Positions 23,254-35,226 are shown, counted from the stretch's first letter. The stretch: DNA of 64,000 nt from Muraenolepis orangiensis (GCA_027704905.1 CM051005.1:33065873-33129872), one strand, 5' to 3'. The notes: generated by a model not told the origin, from the letters alone. Translations and numbers: made by a program.

Positions 23254-25075
23254 GAACGAACAAGCCATAATGGACCCCGGCGACGGAGATCGGGTGCAGC
23301 GCAAAATCCATCGTTACGGAGTGCAGTGGGATAAACTTCTTGCGGACACCCATACTACAATTACCCGGCTGGTGGACGCATAGCACACCTCGAGGCGGTG
23401 GTTTCACAAACTCCGGCTTTCGCTGGTTCCGCGGAGCCACACATCCCGCCCCCGCCGAGGTACTCTGGGGATCCGGACACCTGCCGGAGCAGTGGCGGAG
23501 TGGCCGACGCCTACGTCCCGGAGACAACTCCAGTGGTTCCTCGGTTTTTCTAATTTTTACCGCAGGTTCATCCGGGATTTCTGTAGCGTCGTGGCTCCGC
23601 TTACTCGGCTCACCTCCACGCTCTCTCCGTTCTCCTGGACTCCTGAGGCAGGTGCGGCGTTTGCGCAGCTGAAACGTCTGTTCACCTCGGCTCCGGTTCT
23701 GAGGCATCCGGATCCGGCGTGCCAGTTTGTGGTGGAGGTGGACACATCGGATTCCGGTGTGGGGGCCGTTCTTTCTCAACGTTCCACGGGGGATCGGAAG
23801 ACGCACCCTTGTGCTTTTTTTCGAAACGGTTGTCGCCCGCGGAGAGGAACTACGACGTGGGGAATCGGGAGCTCTTGGCAGTGGTTCTGGCCTTGGAGGA
23901 GTGGAGGCATTGGCTTGAGGGGGCCGAACAACCGTTCGTGGTCTGGACAGACCACAAGAACTTGGCCTACCTCCGCACCGCTAGACGGCTCAACTCTCGA
24001 CAGGCGCGGTGGGCGTTGTTCCTGGGGAGGTTCAACGTCACGCTCACCTACCGGCCTGGATGTCGGAATGTGAAACCCGACTCTCTCTCTCGCCAGTGGG
24101 ACGCCGAGAGGGATCTCGTCGAGCCAGAGACCATCCTGCCTCCGGTGTGCGTGATTGGGGCAGTCACATGGGAGATCGAGGGTCTCGTCCGGTCGGCTCA
24201 GCTTACTCATCCAGATCCAGGTAATGGTCCCGCTAACCGGCTGTTTGTACCCGATCCAGTTAGGTCCCGGGTGCTGCAGTGGGCTCATTCCTCCCGTCTG
24301 ACCTGCCATCCCGGCTTTGCGCGGACCCTGTCCTTCCTCAGACGGAGCTTCTGGTGGCCTTCCATCTCCCGGGACACCCAGGCCTTTGTCACGGCCTGCA
24401 CCGTCTGTGCACGCAGCAAGGCCTCACATCGACCTCCTGCGGGGTTGCTGCAGCCGCTGCCTATCCCTCGCCGGCCTTGGTCGCACGTCACCTCTTCCGC
24501 CGTCGTCTGGTAACTCCACCATCCTCACCATCGTCGACCGGTTTTCGAAAGCGGTCCATTTTGTGCCGTTGCCCAAGCTTCCCTCGGCCAGGGAGACGGC
24601 GGACCTCCTGGTGCTGCAGGTATTTTGTCTGCACGGGATACCCCTGGACATAGTGTCCGACCGGGGGCCACAGTTCGCGTCGCAGTTGTGGAAGGCGTTC
24701 TGCCAGGCTCTGGGGGCCACCACCAGCCTCTCCTCCGGATACCATCCTCAGTCCAATGGACAAACGGAGAGAGCCAACCAGGACCTGGAAGCGGCTCTCC
24801 GCTGCGTCACCGTGCGCCATCCATCTTCATGGAGTTCCCACCTCCCATGGGTGGAGTACGCCCACAACTCCCTGATCAGCGACGCCACGGGGATGTCGCC
24901 GTTCCAGGCATCACTGGGCTATCAACCACCTCTGTTTCCCGTCCAGGAGGAGGAGATTGCGGTGCCGTCGGTACAGGCCCACCTCCAGTGCTGCTGCCGG
25001 ATTTGGAGGACCGCACGGTCGGCACTCCTTCGTACGGCCGATCGGAACAGGCGTTTGGCAGACCGTCGGAGGGTA
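23254..25075 (+). mobile_element. Gypsy element 2: internally deleted copy
   Basis: The leader after the LTR is followed by a Gag start at 23270 (MDPGDGDRVQ), which stops at a TAG at 23381. At about 23500 it jumps into pol at the RT-RNase H connection (TPTSRRQLQWFLGFSNFYRRF), losing most of gag, protease and all RT catalytic motifs. RNase H and integrase follow (FFRNG or FSKRLSP depending on frame, HPGFARTLSFL, CTVCARSK, DRGPQFASQLWK, NGQTERANQD). A short deletion at 24487-24495 removes the first catalytic Asp region and shifts the frame. The chromodomain is absent; after 25075 a short AT stretch leads into the LTR. It shares sequence closely with element 1. Confidence 0.88.
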
Positions 25076-25088
25076 TTTTGTATTTTTT

Positions 25089-25431
25089 GAGAGACGTCGC
25101 TCGTTCGTACTGTGTGTAACCGGTACGCTACCAGTCCCCAGGTGACATTCATCCCTGGCTTTTGATCACCCTGCTACGGACTATCCCTACGTTTGCTACC
25201 TGTCGGCTCGACTTACCTTGACTTCCCGGTAACCCGACCCATCGCCTGTCCCAACTATCCCTACGTTTGCTACCTGTCGGCTTGACGCACCTCGACCTCC
25301 CGGTCCCAGATCCCTCGTTTGTCCTGGAGATAACAATCGATTGTGTTCTGTGCCGAAATAAAACCCCTGTTCTCCCTTTTCTGGTCTCCGCCTGCGTTCT
25401 GGGTCCAACCTCACCACACGCCTCTGTGACA
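25089..25431 (+). mobile_element. Partial gypsy LTR (3' part)
   Basis: It matches the last part of the LTR at 22671-23253, starting at gagagacgtcgctcg, with one repeat unit fewer, and ends ctgtgaca before agaaac and the gap. It is the third LTR of the tandem array. Confidence 0.88.
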
Positions 25432-25436
25432 GAAAC

Positions 25437-26436
25437 NNNNNNNNNNNNNNNNNNNNNNNNNNNNNNNNNNNNNNNNNNNNNNNNNNNNNNNNNNNNNNNN
25501 NNNNNNNNNNNNNNNNNNNNNNNNNNNNNNNNNNNNNNNNNNNNNNNNNNNNNNNNNNNNNNNNNNNNNNNNNNNNNNNNNNNNNNNNNNNNNNNNNNNN
25601 NNNNNNNNNNNNNNNNNNNNNNNNNNNNNNNNNNNNNNNNNNNNNNNNNNNNNNNNNNNNNNNNNNNNNNNNNNNNNNNNNNNNNNNNNNNNNNNNNNNN
25701 NNNNNNNNNNNNNNNNNNNNNNNNNNNNNNNNNNNNNNNNNNNNNNNNNNNNNNNNNNNNNNNNNNNNNNNNNNNNNNNNNNNNNNNNNNNNNNNNNNNN
25801 NNNNNNNNNNNNNNNNNNNNNNNNNNNNNNNNNNNNNNNNNNNNNNNNNNNNNNNNNNNNNNNNNNNNNNNNNNNNNNNNNNNNNNNNNNNNNNNNNNNN
25901 NNNNNNNNNNNNNNNNNNNNNNNNNNNNNNNNNNNNNNNNNNNNNNNNNNNNNNNNNNNNNNNNNNNNNNNNNNNNNNNNNNNNNNNNNNNNNNNNNNNN
26001 NNNNNNNNNNNNNNNNNNNNNNNNNNNNNNNNNNNNNNNNNNNNNNNNNNNNNNNNNNNNNNNNNNNNNNNNNNNNNNNNNNNNNNNNNNNNNNNNNNNN
26101 NNNNNNNNNNNNNNNNNNNNNNNNNNNNNNNNNNNNNNNNNNNNNNNNNNNNNNNNNNNNNNNNNNNNNNNNNNNNNNNNNNNNNNNNNNNNNNNNNNNN
26201 NNNNNNNNNNNNNNNNNNNNNNNNNNNNNNNNNNNNNNNNNNNNNNNNNNNNNNNNNNNNNNNNNNNNNNNNNNNNNNNNNNNNNNNNNNNNNNNNNNNN
26301 NNNNNNNNNNNNNNNNNNNNNNNNNNNNNNNNNNNNNNNNNNNNNNNNNNNNNNNNNNNNNNNNNNNNNNNNNNNNNNNNNNNNNNNNNNNNNNNNNNNN
26401 NNNNNNNNNNNNNNNNNNNNNNNNNNNNNNNNNNNN
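25437..26436. other. Assembly gap, exactly 1000 N
   Basis: The round length shows a placeholder of unknown true size. The left flank ends in gypsy LTR plus agaaac. The right flank begins 8 bases before a hAT end. Reading frames across it are meaningless. Confidence 0.99.
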
Positions 26437-26444
26437 CTGTCGGT

Positions 26445-27840
26445 CAGTGGCGGCCGGTGACATCCTAAGTAGGAGGGGCGCAGGGTAAAAAAATAAATTA
26501 AAAAAAAAAATAATCGCAATTTTTTTTAAATCATATCTGCTGTGCAATACCGCATTTTCCCGGACGGTGGCGCCATTTCTCCATGTAAACGACCGAGAGG
26601 GCGAATTAAAGAAATAAAAATAAAAAACTATACATAATATAAATATAAACCTCACTGTTACTCATTCTACTCTGTATTGTATATATGTATATTGACTGAA
26701 CATTCCTTTACTTACTGCTTAATTTCTTTTTTTACTTACTTTATTTTTACTGTATGTAGCACAATCTCAGGGGCTCATACAGAAACAAGCATTTCATTAT
26801 AAAGTATTCTGTATTTTGTTGTGACAAATAATAAACAAACTTGAAACTTATGGTGAAAGAACATTTATTATATGGTGCTTCAATTAGCAATTATGAACAC
26901 AGTAATACCTAGTAGAAAATAAACGTAAGAAAAAAATATGGTCTTATATTAGAAAGACTACCCAGTGTGCCATCAAAAATAATACCTAAATATGGTCTTA
27001 CATTCGAGTGTGCAAAAGTAATTAGAACAAAATAGAAGATAATAAAATAGACCTGATACAAGTCCTGAGATAAATGCAATACAATGTTAAGCTTACAAAT
27101 TAAAAAGGTACTGGGTCCTATGTACACTACTATACGATATACAGTTTAATCTATGTACCTATGCTATACTAACTATACAATAACTACACAACTATAACTA
27201 TAACTATACAACTATTCTCTCCTCAGACAGCAAGACGCAAACTGACTCATTAACAAATGCTTCTGAATTAAACTAATTAAATAAAATACAAATGCTTAAT
27301 ACATTCGACCACAGCCTATATTAGCAGACAAACACACGGAGGACCCTGTAGCTAGCATTGGGGAAGCACGTGTCCACGATAAACTTACAAAACCCCAATC
27401 CACACCGTTTACATACAAATGACACAAGCTGCATGTTTATACAGCAAGACCAACATTTCTTATCCCCTTTACTTTACGTTTACATCGTCCACAATAAAAA
27501 TAAATGTAAAACTATAACCGGGACAACAAAAACGTACCTCTCCTCAGACAGCAAGACGCGAACTGAGAGCAGAGCAGTACAGGCTTTACAAATAAGGTTA
27601 AACTATGCTACAATTAAATGGCGCATGCGTGGCTGGTTTTCTTTGCTCACGCATTCACGCATGCGCCACTCAATTTGCTCACGCATGCGCCACTCAATTT
27701 GAGTCGCGCATGCGTGACTGGTTTCTTTGTTCGGGCGCAATAAAATGCGCTCCCACAGATCGTATTTAGGACCCTTGATAGGCTACATTTAATTGCTTGA
27801 TCCATTTTCATTGGCCGCTTGCGCGCAGTGACGCGGAGAT
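26445..27840. mobile_element. Second copy of the 9279-type hAT element, 3'-truncated
   Basis: It starts CAGTGGCGGCCGGTGACATC and follows 9279-11380 closely, but lacks the LINE stub (intact site at 27658-27672). It breaks off at gacgcggagatc where gypsy element 3 begins. Its right end is not in the window after that element, so either a deletion came with the insertion or sequences were misjoined. Confidence 0.85.
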
Positions 27841-28333
27841 CTATTTACCGTGCCTCCACTAGGGGGCAGTGTCAACCCGCATTTACAATTTCCCCACACC
27901 TGCAGTGCATGATAATCAGCCGGCCTATTTAAGTCTACCCCGCACACTCATACTTTGCCAGATTGTTCCTTGACTAATGCAAGACTCTCCAGTGTTTACC
28001 TCCGGACCGATTTCCCATTGCCGAGGGTCGGCAATGGGAACTGGACCTGCCCGCCCTGTCTGGTTCCCGATCTACCGCCATTCTTGACTACGCCTCCGCC
28101 GGTCCCTGCCTGGTTCGTCTGCTCTGCCTGGTTCTCGATCTACCGCCTGTCTCTGACTACGCCTCTGCCTGCCCCTGCCTGGTTCGTTTACCCTGCCCCG
28201 GTTCTGATCACCTGCCTGTCCCCGACTACGTCTCTGCCTGTCCCTGTCTATGTGTGATATTTATCGCAATAAATAGCACTATCTGCCTTTGGTGTCTGTG
28301 TGCAGCTCTTGGGTCCAAACCTGTCCCGTGACA
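27841..28333 (+). mobile_element. Gypsy element 3: 5' LTR
   Basis: It ends tcccgtgaca just before the leader and Gag start, like the LTRs above. It has a TATA-like ctatttaagtc near 27925 and aataaa at 28269-28274. The left border is set only by the break in hAT sequence. It contains degenerate repeats of a ctgcctggttc type (28055-28250). No 3' LTR is present for comparison. Confidence 0.75.
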
Positions 28334-28350
28334 GAACAATCTGGCCACAA

Positions 28351-29149
28351 ATGGACCCAGCGCACACCCCCACACCGGAGGACCGCCTCGAGAGGACTGA
28401 GGACGCCCTCTCTCATCACAGCGGACACCTGTTGCAGTTGGCTCAGTCAATCGTGGCACTAAAGCGGATGGTAGGGTTAATCGTCACGCAGATCCAGCAA
28501 CGTGATGAGACCAAGACTTTGCCGGGCGTTTCAGCCGATGTTTCCGCCTCCGCAGCGCCCACTTCAGCGCCGGCACCGCGGGAGACCGCATCAGACCCCC
28601 GGATAGGGACTCCGGATGGGCTATGCTGGAGATGCGGAGGGCTGTAACCCCTTCATCACCAACTGTTCCATCCTGTTCGCCCTGCAGCCGCACACCTTCG
28701 CCTCCGAGGCTGCGAGGGTGGCATTTACCGTCAACCACCTGACCCGTAGAGCGCGGTTGTGGGGAACAGCTGAGTGGGAGCGACAGACGCCGGCTTGTGC
28801 GTCATTCCGGGAGTTTTCCGTGGAGCTACGGAGGGTCTTCGGAACCATTCCGCTGGGCCCTGATTCCTCGGGGGGACTTTCCAAATTGTGTCAGGGTACC
28901 CGCTCGGTCGTTGATTACGCCATAGACTTCCGAACCCGGGCTCGTCTGAGCGACTGGAACGCGGCCGCGCAGTGTGACGTGTTTCTCGCGGGTCTGGCCG
29001 ACTACGTCAAGGACGTGTTGGTTCCGTTTGATCTACCCGCGTCGCTCGACGGACTCATTGAGTTAGCGTCACGGGTGGATCAACGCGTGCTGGTGCGGAG
29101 ACAGGAGCGACGACAGTCGGGGGCCAGTCACCGCCCAGCGACGCATTAG
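28351..29149 (+). pseudogene. Gypsy element 3: Gag
   Basis: It starts MDPAHTPTPEDRLERTEDAL 17 bases after the LTR and is frameshifted at about 28612-28647. It continues from 28616 as FITNCSILFALQPHTFASEA, VDYAIDFRTRA and LIELASRVDQR, the standard Gag core of fish chromodomain gypsy elements. It stops at 29147. A degraded zinc knuckle (CNLCMYCGG) lies further on at 29262-29290 in another frame, with its His and last Cys lost. Confidence 0.88.
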
Positions 29150-29289
29150 AGAGCGTCATCCGAGATGTCCAGGACACCTGCGGGACCACACCGGGAGGAG
29201 CCGGAGCCCATGCAGGTTGGCCGCACCAGCCTCACCTCGGAGGAGCGGGAGCACCGCCACCGCTGTAATTTATGTATGTACTGTGGGGG

Positions 29290-29576
29290 TGAGGTCATTT
29301 AGTTGCTCGATGCCCGTTAAAGGGGCAGAGCTCACCAGTAATGGGGAATTTACTGTTCCCCAACCAGAGACCCTTGTGCTGTTAGCTGATGGTTCCCACA
29401 CCATCACGACATTCATTGACTCGGGTGCCGATGTCAACATCTTCGATGAGAACCTCGCGCTGCAGTTGGGCATCGGTCACGTTCCCCTACCCTGTCCCGT
29501 TCCAGGAAATGCCCTGGATGGCCATCTCCTGGGGACCGTCTCCCATCAGACCACGCTGCATGCTTTTATCTGGTAA
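29290..29576 (+). pseudogene. Gypsy element 3: aspartic protease
   Basis: The frame contains TFIDSGADVNIFDENLALQL, with the catalytic Asp of DSGA at 29418-29420, and ends at 29576 by frameshift before the RT. The motif is intact, unlike in element 1. The following sequence in the next frame (LGYPWLRRHNPHIDW) links protease to RT. Confidence 0.85.
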
Positions 29577-29689
29577 CCACCATGAAACCATCCAATTCTA
29601 CATCTTGCGGTCCCCTCAGCTCCCCCTGATCCTGGGCTACCCCTGGCTCCGCCGCCATAACCCTCACATCGACTGGGCCACGGGAGCCA

Positions 29690-30828
29690 TTGTGGGGTGG
29701 AGTCCCTCCTGCCATCAGGTCTGCCTTAAGCAGGTCACCGCGCCCCTGCGCTCTGTTTGTTCCTCCCCTGCGCTGGACCGGGTACCGGTGGAGTACCACG
29801 ATTTTCGGGAGGTGTTCAGCAAGGCCAAAGCAACGTTGTTATCCCCTCACCGCCCGTACGATTCTGCCATTGACCTCCACGTCGCCACGTCGTACGTCGC
29901 CCCCGAAGGGCCGCCTGTATTCCCTGTCCGCACCTGAGAGAGAGGCCATGGAGGCCTACATCAGCGACTCTCTGGCGGCCGGAATTATCCGTCCCTCGTC
30001 TTCACCGGCTGGAGCGGGGTTCTTCTTTGTGGAGAAGAAGGACAAGTCAATAAGCCCCTGCATAGACTACAGGGGCCTTAATGACATCACAATTAAGAAC
30101 CGTAACCCGCTCCCACTGATATCATCCGCCTTTGAGTTGCTACAGGGAGCCGTGATCTACACCAAGCTGGATCTGCGGAACGCCTACCACTTGGTCCGGA
30201 TCCGGGAGGGGGACGAGTGGAAGACGGCCTTCAACACGTCCACCGGCCATTACGAATATCTGGTGATGCCGTTTGGTCTTACCAACGCCCGGCAGTGTTC
30301 CAGGCGTTGGTTAACGACGTGTTGAGGGACATGCTCGACAAGCATGTGTTCGTTTACCTGGACGGCATCCTTATTTTTTCGAAGGACAGGAAGGAGCATG
30401 TACACCATGTCCAGGCAGTCCTCCAGCGCCTCCTCGAGAACTCCCTTTTTGTGAAGACGGAGAAGTGCGAGTTCCATTCCTCCTCCGTCTCGTTCCTGGG
30501 GTATATTGTGGGACAAGGGACCATGCAGATGGACCCAACCAAGGTTTCCGCAGTTACATTCTGGCCTGCTCCTGAGTCCCGCAAGCAGCTGCCACGCTTC
30601 CTCGGGTTTGCTAACTTCTATCGGAGGTTCATCCGTGGCTACAGCACAGTAGCTGCTCCGCTCTCGACCCTCACCTCCACCAAGGTCTCGTTCCAGTGGT
30701 CTTCCTCGGCGGAGGAGGCCTTCCAAGGAGTCAAGGCTCGGTTTACCTCCGCTCCCATCCTCCTAGTCCCGGATCCTGAGAGACAGTTTGTGGTGGAGGT
30801 GGACGCCTCCGGCGGAGAGAAATTATGA
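29690..30828 (+). pseudogene. Gypsy element 3: reverse transcriptase, catalytic Asp replaced
   Basis: Two overlapping frames (29690-30325 and 30217-30828) split at a frameshift near 30290. Motifs are PCIDYRGLNDI, KLDLRNAYHL, VMPFGLTNA, ALVNDVLRDML and FLGFANFYRRFIRG. The YLDD box at 30355-30366 reads YLDG, because the second catalytic Asp is encoded GGC. That change alone should abolish polymerase activity. After VEVDASG (about 30810) a deletion removes the first half of RNase H. Confidence 0.9.
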
Positions 30829-32653
30829 CATCGGGAATCGGGAGCTCTTAGCGGTGAAGTTGTCCTTGGAGGAATGGTGCCACTGGCTTGAAGGGACCAA
30901 GTTGCCCTTCCTGGTTTGGACTGACCACAAGAACCTGGAGTACATCCAGTCCGCCAGGAGGCTGAACTCCCGACAGGCCAGGTGGTCCCTTTTTTTACAA
31001 GGTTCAATTTCTCCCTCGCCTACCGTCCCGGGTCCCGTAACGTCAAGGCCGACGCTCTGTCACGTCAATTTGTGGAGGGAGGGTAGCTCGCCGAGGGTCC
31101 TGACACCATCATACCTTCTCCGCGGTTGATGGCCCCTCTTGTCTGGAAGATAGAGGAGAGGGTCAAGGCCGCCCTGGTGGGCCAGCCCTGTCCGAGCACC
31201 TGCCCTCCTAATCGTGTTCCCTAGCCGTTGAGGTCTGATGTCCTCATTTGGGCCCACAACTCCCGGCTCTCCTGCCACCCCGGTATTCAACGCACCAAGG
31301 GGGTCCTGCAGCAGAGGTTCTGGTGGACCACCATGGAGAAGGCCACTCGGGAGTTTGTCAACGCCTGTCCGGTTTGCAACCAGCATAAGCCCTCTCATCG
31401 GGCTCCTGCGGGTCTCCTACAGCCTTTGCCTGTGCCCCATGGTCCCTGGTCCCACATATCTCTGGACTTCGTGACCGGTCTGCCACCGTCCAACGGACAC
31501 ACCGCCATCCTGACGATGGTGGATCGGTTAAGCAAGATGGCCCACTTCATTCCCCTGCCCAAACTCCCCTCGGCCAAGGAGACAGCTGAACTGGTCTGAA
31601 TGTCTTCCGGCTACATGGTCTCGCCACCGACGTGGTCTCCGACCGGGGGCCCCAGTTCACGTCAGTGTTTTGGAGGGAGTTCTGCTCGCTGATCGGGGCC
31701 ACCATCAGCCTGTCGTCTGGGTTCCACCCCCAATCCAATGGGCAGACGGAGCGGAAGAACCAGGAGATGGAGACAGCGCTGCGGTGCACCGTCGCCAAGC
31801 ACCCCTCCTCCTGGTCAAAACAACTCCTGTGGGTAGAGTAGGTTCTCACAACACGCTGGTCAGCTCGGCCACTGGACTATCCCCTTTCCAGTGTGCTTAC
31901 GGATTCCAGCCTCCGCTATTCCCGGCCCTGGAGAAGGAGGTCTCCTGCCCGTCTGTCCAGGCCTTCATCCGTCGCTGCCGTCGGACCTGGACCCAAGCCA
32001 GAGCTTCGCTCCTCCGCTCGGCCAACCGGTACGCCTCAACCGCCAACCGCCGTCGTTCCGAGGGCCCTACCTACCAGGTGGGCCAGAAGGTATGGCTGTC
32101 CACTCGGGACATACCATTGCGGGTGGAGTCCAACAAGTTGGCGCCTAGATTTATTGGCCCTTTCGAGGTCCTGAAGGTCGTCAACCCGGTGGCAGTTAGG
32201 CTTAATCTGCCCCGGTCTATACGGATTCACCCGACCTTCCATGTGTCCAGGGTCAAGCCAGCTAGGGTGAGTCCACTGGTCCCGGCTGCTCCACCTCCAC
32301 CGCCACCCAGAGTCATCGATGGCGGCCCGGTTTACTCCGTCCGCCGCCTACTGCGTTCCCGTCGTCGTGGGAGGGGCCTCCAGTACCTGGTCGATTGGAG
32401 GGGGTATGGCCCGGAGGAGAGGTCGTGGGTTCCGGCCCAGCATGTTTTAGCTAAGGACCTCAATAGGCGTTTCCATCAACGCCACCCCGACCAGCCAGCG
32501 AGGTCAACCGCTTCGGCAGCCGTCACCACCACAGAGATTCCGTTCCTCGGGGTGTCAGACACCTCCTCAGAGGACGGGAGGGGGCTTCCTCGGAGGAGAG
32601 CGAGAACCCTCAGGAAGCGGAGGAGGAGGTGGACATGGACGTCTCTGACTTAA
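30788..32653 (+). pseudogene. Gypsy element 3: RNase H end, integrase and chromodomain
   Basis: The RNase H remainder is NYDIGNRELLAV and WTDHKNLEYI. The integrase zinc region runs HNSRLSCHPG to CPVCNQHK; catalytic residues lie in LDFVTGLPP, VSDRGPQFTS and NGQTERKNQE. Frames are interrupted at about 31080, 31597 and 31840. From 31670 one frame runs to the end: the RH-rich C-terminal domain, KLAPRFIGPFEV, then the chromodomain YLVDWRGYGPEERSWVP near 32385-32435, and a basic Arg/Lys-rich tail to the stop at 32651-32653. No polypurine tract or 3' LTR follows; the DNA passes directly into SAA 3' flank. Confidence 0.9.
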
Positions 32654-33482
32654 AACAACTTAAAACCTTTTAACGCTATAGTTTGGCTCCTAGGAGTGCC
32701 CCTCAGCACTCATTACATTATTATTATTATTCAGCCGTAGTTTTGTCTTGTCCTTTGGGAGGGCTAGGGTTAAGGGGGGGGTTGTAAATATGTGGCCTGT
32801 AAAGCCCTTTAAAACTGTAACTGTGGACTATACAAATAAAATTGACATCAGTTATTGGTCCTGTTATTATTATTCTAATAAGTAACAATAAGTACTATTT
32901 CTTATTTTAATTATTATTTATTTATTTATTCTTCTATTTTGTTGGACCTTGAATTCAACGGCACTATATAGCATCAGAGCATGGCGACAAGATTCAATGA
33001 TTAATTTGTGCACCAAATATTAATGTCGATGGTCATTTGATTTTAATGTTCATTTTGACCGCAACTCAATTAAAACGATATGTGTTTTGTATTCCACTAG
33101 GTGGTGATAAACATGAGGCCTATTTGCATTCATGTGGAACATTGGCCAGTGACAACATAGTGGACAATACACAGAAACGTTAAACACAAAGATGCCATAT
33201 TAACCTATATTTAATCCACAAAACAAACACATGTCGTGTAGAAGAGTAAGGTCCTGCTTGTAGATGTAAATTGTCTGGCTGTGCTTAACACAGTGAGGAC
33301 ATAATAGCTAACAAGGTATATAAAAAGCAGAGGTTATTTAAGAATTGCTCTTAGAATGAACAGGTCAAATTTCTTTGTTTTCCACAGGCAAGCAAAGGAT
33401 GAAAAGTATGAATCTCAAACAGCTACGTTCTACATTCTTTATCTATAAAAACATGCATCTTCTTGGGTAGACGGTTTCATCT
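32654..33482. other. Inverted SAA 3' flank
   Basis: It is the reverse complement of about 13430-14270, including the diverged intron-repeat part (32690-32860). The relic exon 4 that should lie further left has been cut off by gypsy element 3. The poly(A) signal is AATATA here (33207-33215, inverted). No other gene is seen. Confidence 0.85.
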
Positions 33483-34655
33483 TCAGTATTTCGAAGGCAA
33501 CCCCTTGGGTCTGTAGACGTTGGGATCTCCTCCGTTACGTCCCCAGCGGTTGGCCTCCTGGTCAGCAGCTGAGTCCTTATTTCCTCGCCTGCCGGCCCCG
33601 TCCTGGTTAGTGTTGTCATGGTCCCGCCGTCCTCGTCCCCTTTTTCCCTGAACTTTCTCTCTGGCATCACTAGAAAACAATGACGCACATATTCAAAGCA
33701 CACCGTCCCAGTGTGCCGCTGTGGTTCCCACCTGAAGGATACCCGCCAGCACCACACACACACACACCACGCAAATGATATTCTCATTAGACTATTTCTT
33801 TCTTTCTTTGGTTTCCTTGTACATGGGGTTTGGGGGTGTTGTCATAAACACGTGGCCCTTGAGACTGTAACTCTGATTAAGGGGCGATACAAATAACATT
33901 GACTCGATCACCAGGAACACCACAACATGTAAAAAGGCCTTTTTCATATAAATGTTTGTGCAAATACAATTTTTAAAGAACAGACAATGCCCTCTCACAT
34001 CATAGCAGTTATAGACAACAGCAGTTATTGTTATGAACGCCTTTCATTTGAATATCATTTGACATGAATCCATATTTCTAAATGTCAGGTAGAGTTGAAG
34101 AGAGTTTACCTGATGACCTCAGCCATCCATTTGCCCCTGGTCCTCTCTGGGCAGCATCGTGGTTTCCCCTGGCCTGATAGTAATCCTCTGAGCCCTTCAA
34201 GTCGGCTTCCTTCATGTCACTGTGGGCACGCCACATGTCTCCAGCTCCTGCTCAGGTAGAACACAGTGGCATGTTCAGCTACATGCAATCATTCATTTGG
34301 GGCAATCGTCATTGTATTGACATCAATGGTTCATATTAACATAATCAACCAAAGAAGTGCAAAATTTATTTATAAATGATTCCATAAAGGAGAAAGGAGA
34401 AAAAACGAGAAACAGTTAACTCACGTCAACCAATTAGCTGCATTACGCCCTTTAAACGGAGCAAATCTCTAGGAAATCAAACACATTGAAATATTCCACA
34501 GAAAAGATTTGCTCTAATACTAACGGTACACCTTATTGTTTGATGATGTTGAAATAATCCCCATACTTACAGCTTGAGTAATGAGTATCGAGTGTGTAGT
34601 GTGTTGTTAGGTCTGTATGTGTGTGCTACTCTGGGTTTTGCTACCTGGGTTTTCT
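33483..34655 (-). pseudogene. saa: SAA copy 2, lacks the signal-peptide exon
   Basis: Exon 4 (33483-33669) is open and ends with the canonical YRPKGLPSKY. It carries 16 extra codons between GRG and DSAADQEANRWG (RRDHDNTNQDGAGRRGNK region). Exon 3 (34110-34247) encodes GAGDMWRAHSDMKEAD and YYQARGNHDAAQRGPG, but one G is missing from the G run after GPG (138 instead of 139 bases), shifting the frame. The exon with the start codon and signal peptide is absent: intron 1 ctcctt joins intron 2 tatggaatc near 34389. Exon 1 and its donor remain (34566-34626). A secreted product is not possible as assembled. Its residues differ enough from the first copy to suggest a separate paralogue. Confidence 0.85.
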
Positions 34656-34780
34656 TATATATTGTTGGAAAAGGGGTGGGGTGGGGGTTTCCAGGGTTTT
34701 GCAGTTGACCTACTTTCACAAGTGAATGAAAGGGAAAGTATGCAACAAACTTGTTGAAAAAATCTTGACTCTTGCCTACA
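34656..34780 (-). promoter_or_regulatory. Promoter of SAA copy 2
   Basis: It is inverted relative to 12060-12157. It keeps the TATA box (34656-34664), GGGGGTTTCC (34684-34693) and the cacttgtgaaag C/EBP-like site near 34719-34730. The gene behind it has lost its coding start. Confidence 0.6.
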
Positions 34781-35161
34781 GCTATAATTATGGGTCTGCA
34801 TTCTACATGTACCAGGGCACGGATAAAAGGCCTACCTTAACTAGTTTAGCCTACTAACCTTGCCCTGGTTGATAAAAGGAGCAGACCAAATGTTCCTGTT
34901 ATTTTTGTATTTTTATTGTTGTGTTATTGATGTTGTTTGTCTGAAGCAAACCTTCGTATACCGTTTTCACACTGGGCTTAAATACGGTATTCGTGGCGCT
35001 GCAAAACTAGTTTTGTTCAGCTTTTGCTTTCACACTGGCAAGTAATGCGCATTCACTATCCAACTAGTGTGCATTAACTAATCCACCTTGGGGAGGTAGT
35101 TTAGATGCCGAAGTAACTAGTTTGGATGCAAAGCAATAAACTTGACTACGAGTTTCGCCTC

Positions 35162-35163
<2 letters not shown>
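34781..35163. other. Inverted SAA 5' flank
   Basis: It is the reverse complement of about 11690-12010 and leads into gtttcgcctcccg and the GT run. It has no hAT insertion at the site used at 9279. No gene is seen. Confidence 0.85.

Positions 35164-35226
<63 letters not shown>
35164..35226. repeat. (GT)n microsatellite
   Basis: About 31 GT units, the inverted counterpart of the CA run at 9086-9242. Confidence 0.97.

Noticed and set aside
25149..26655. Frames of about 400 codons across 25437-26436 and 49061-50060
   Set aside because: They run through 1000-N gaps and have no real sequence.
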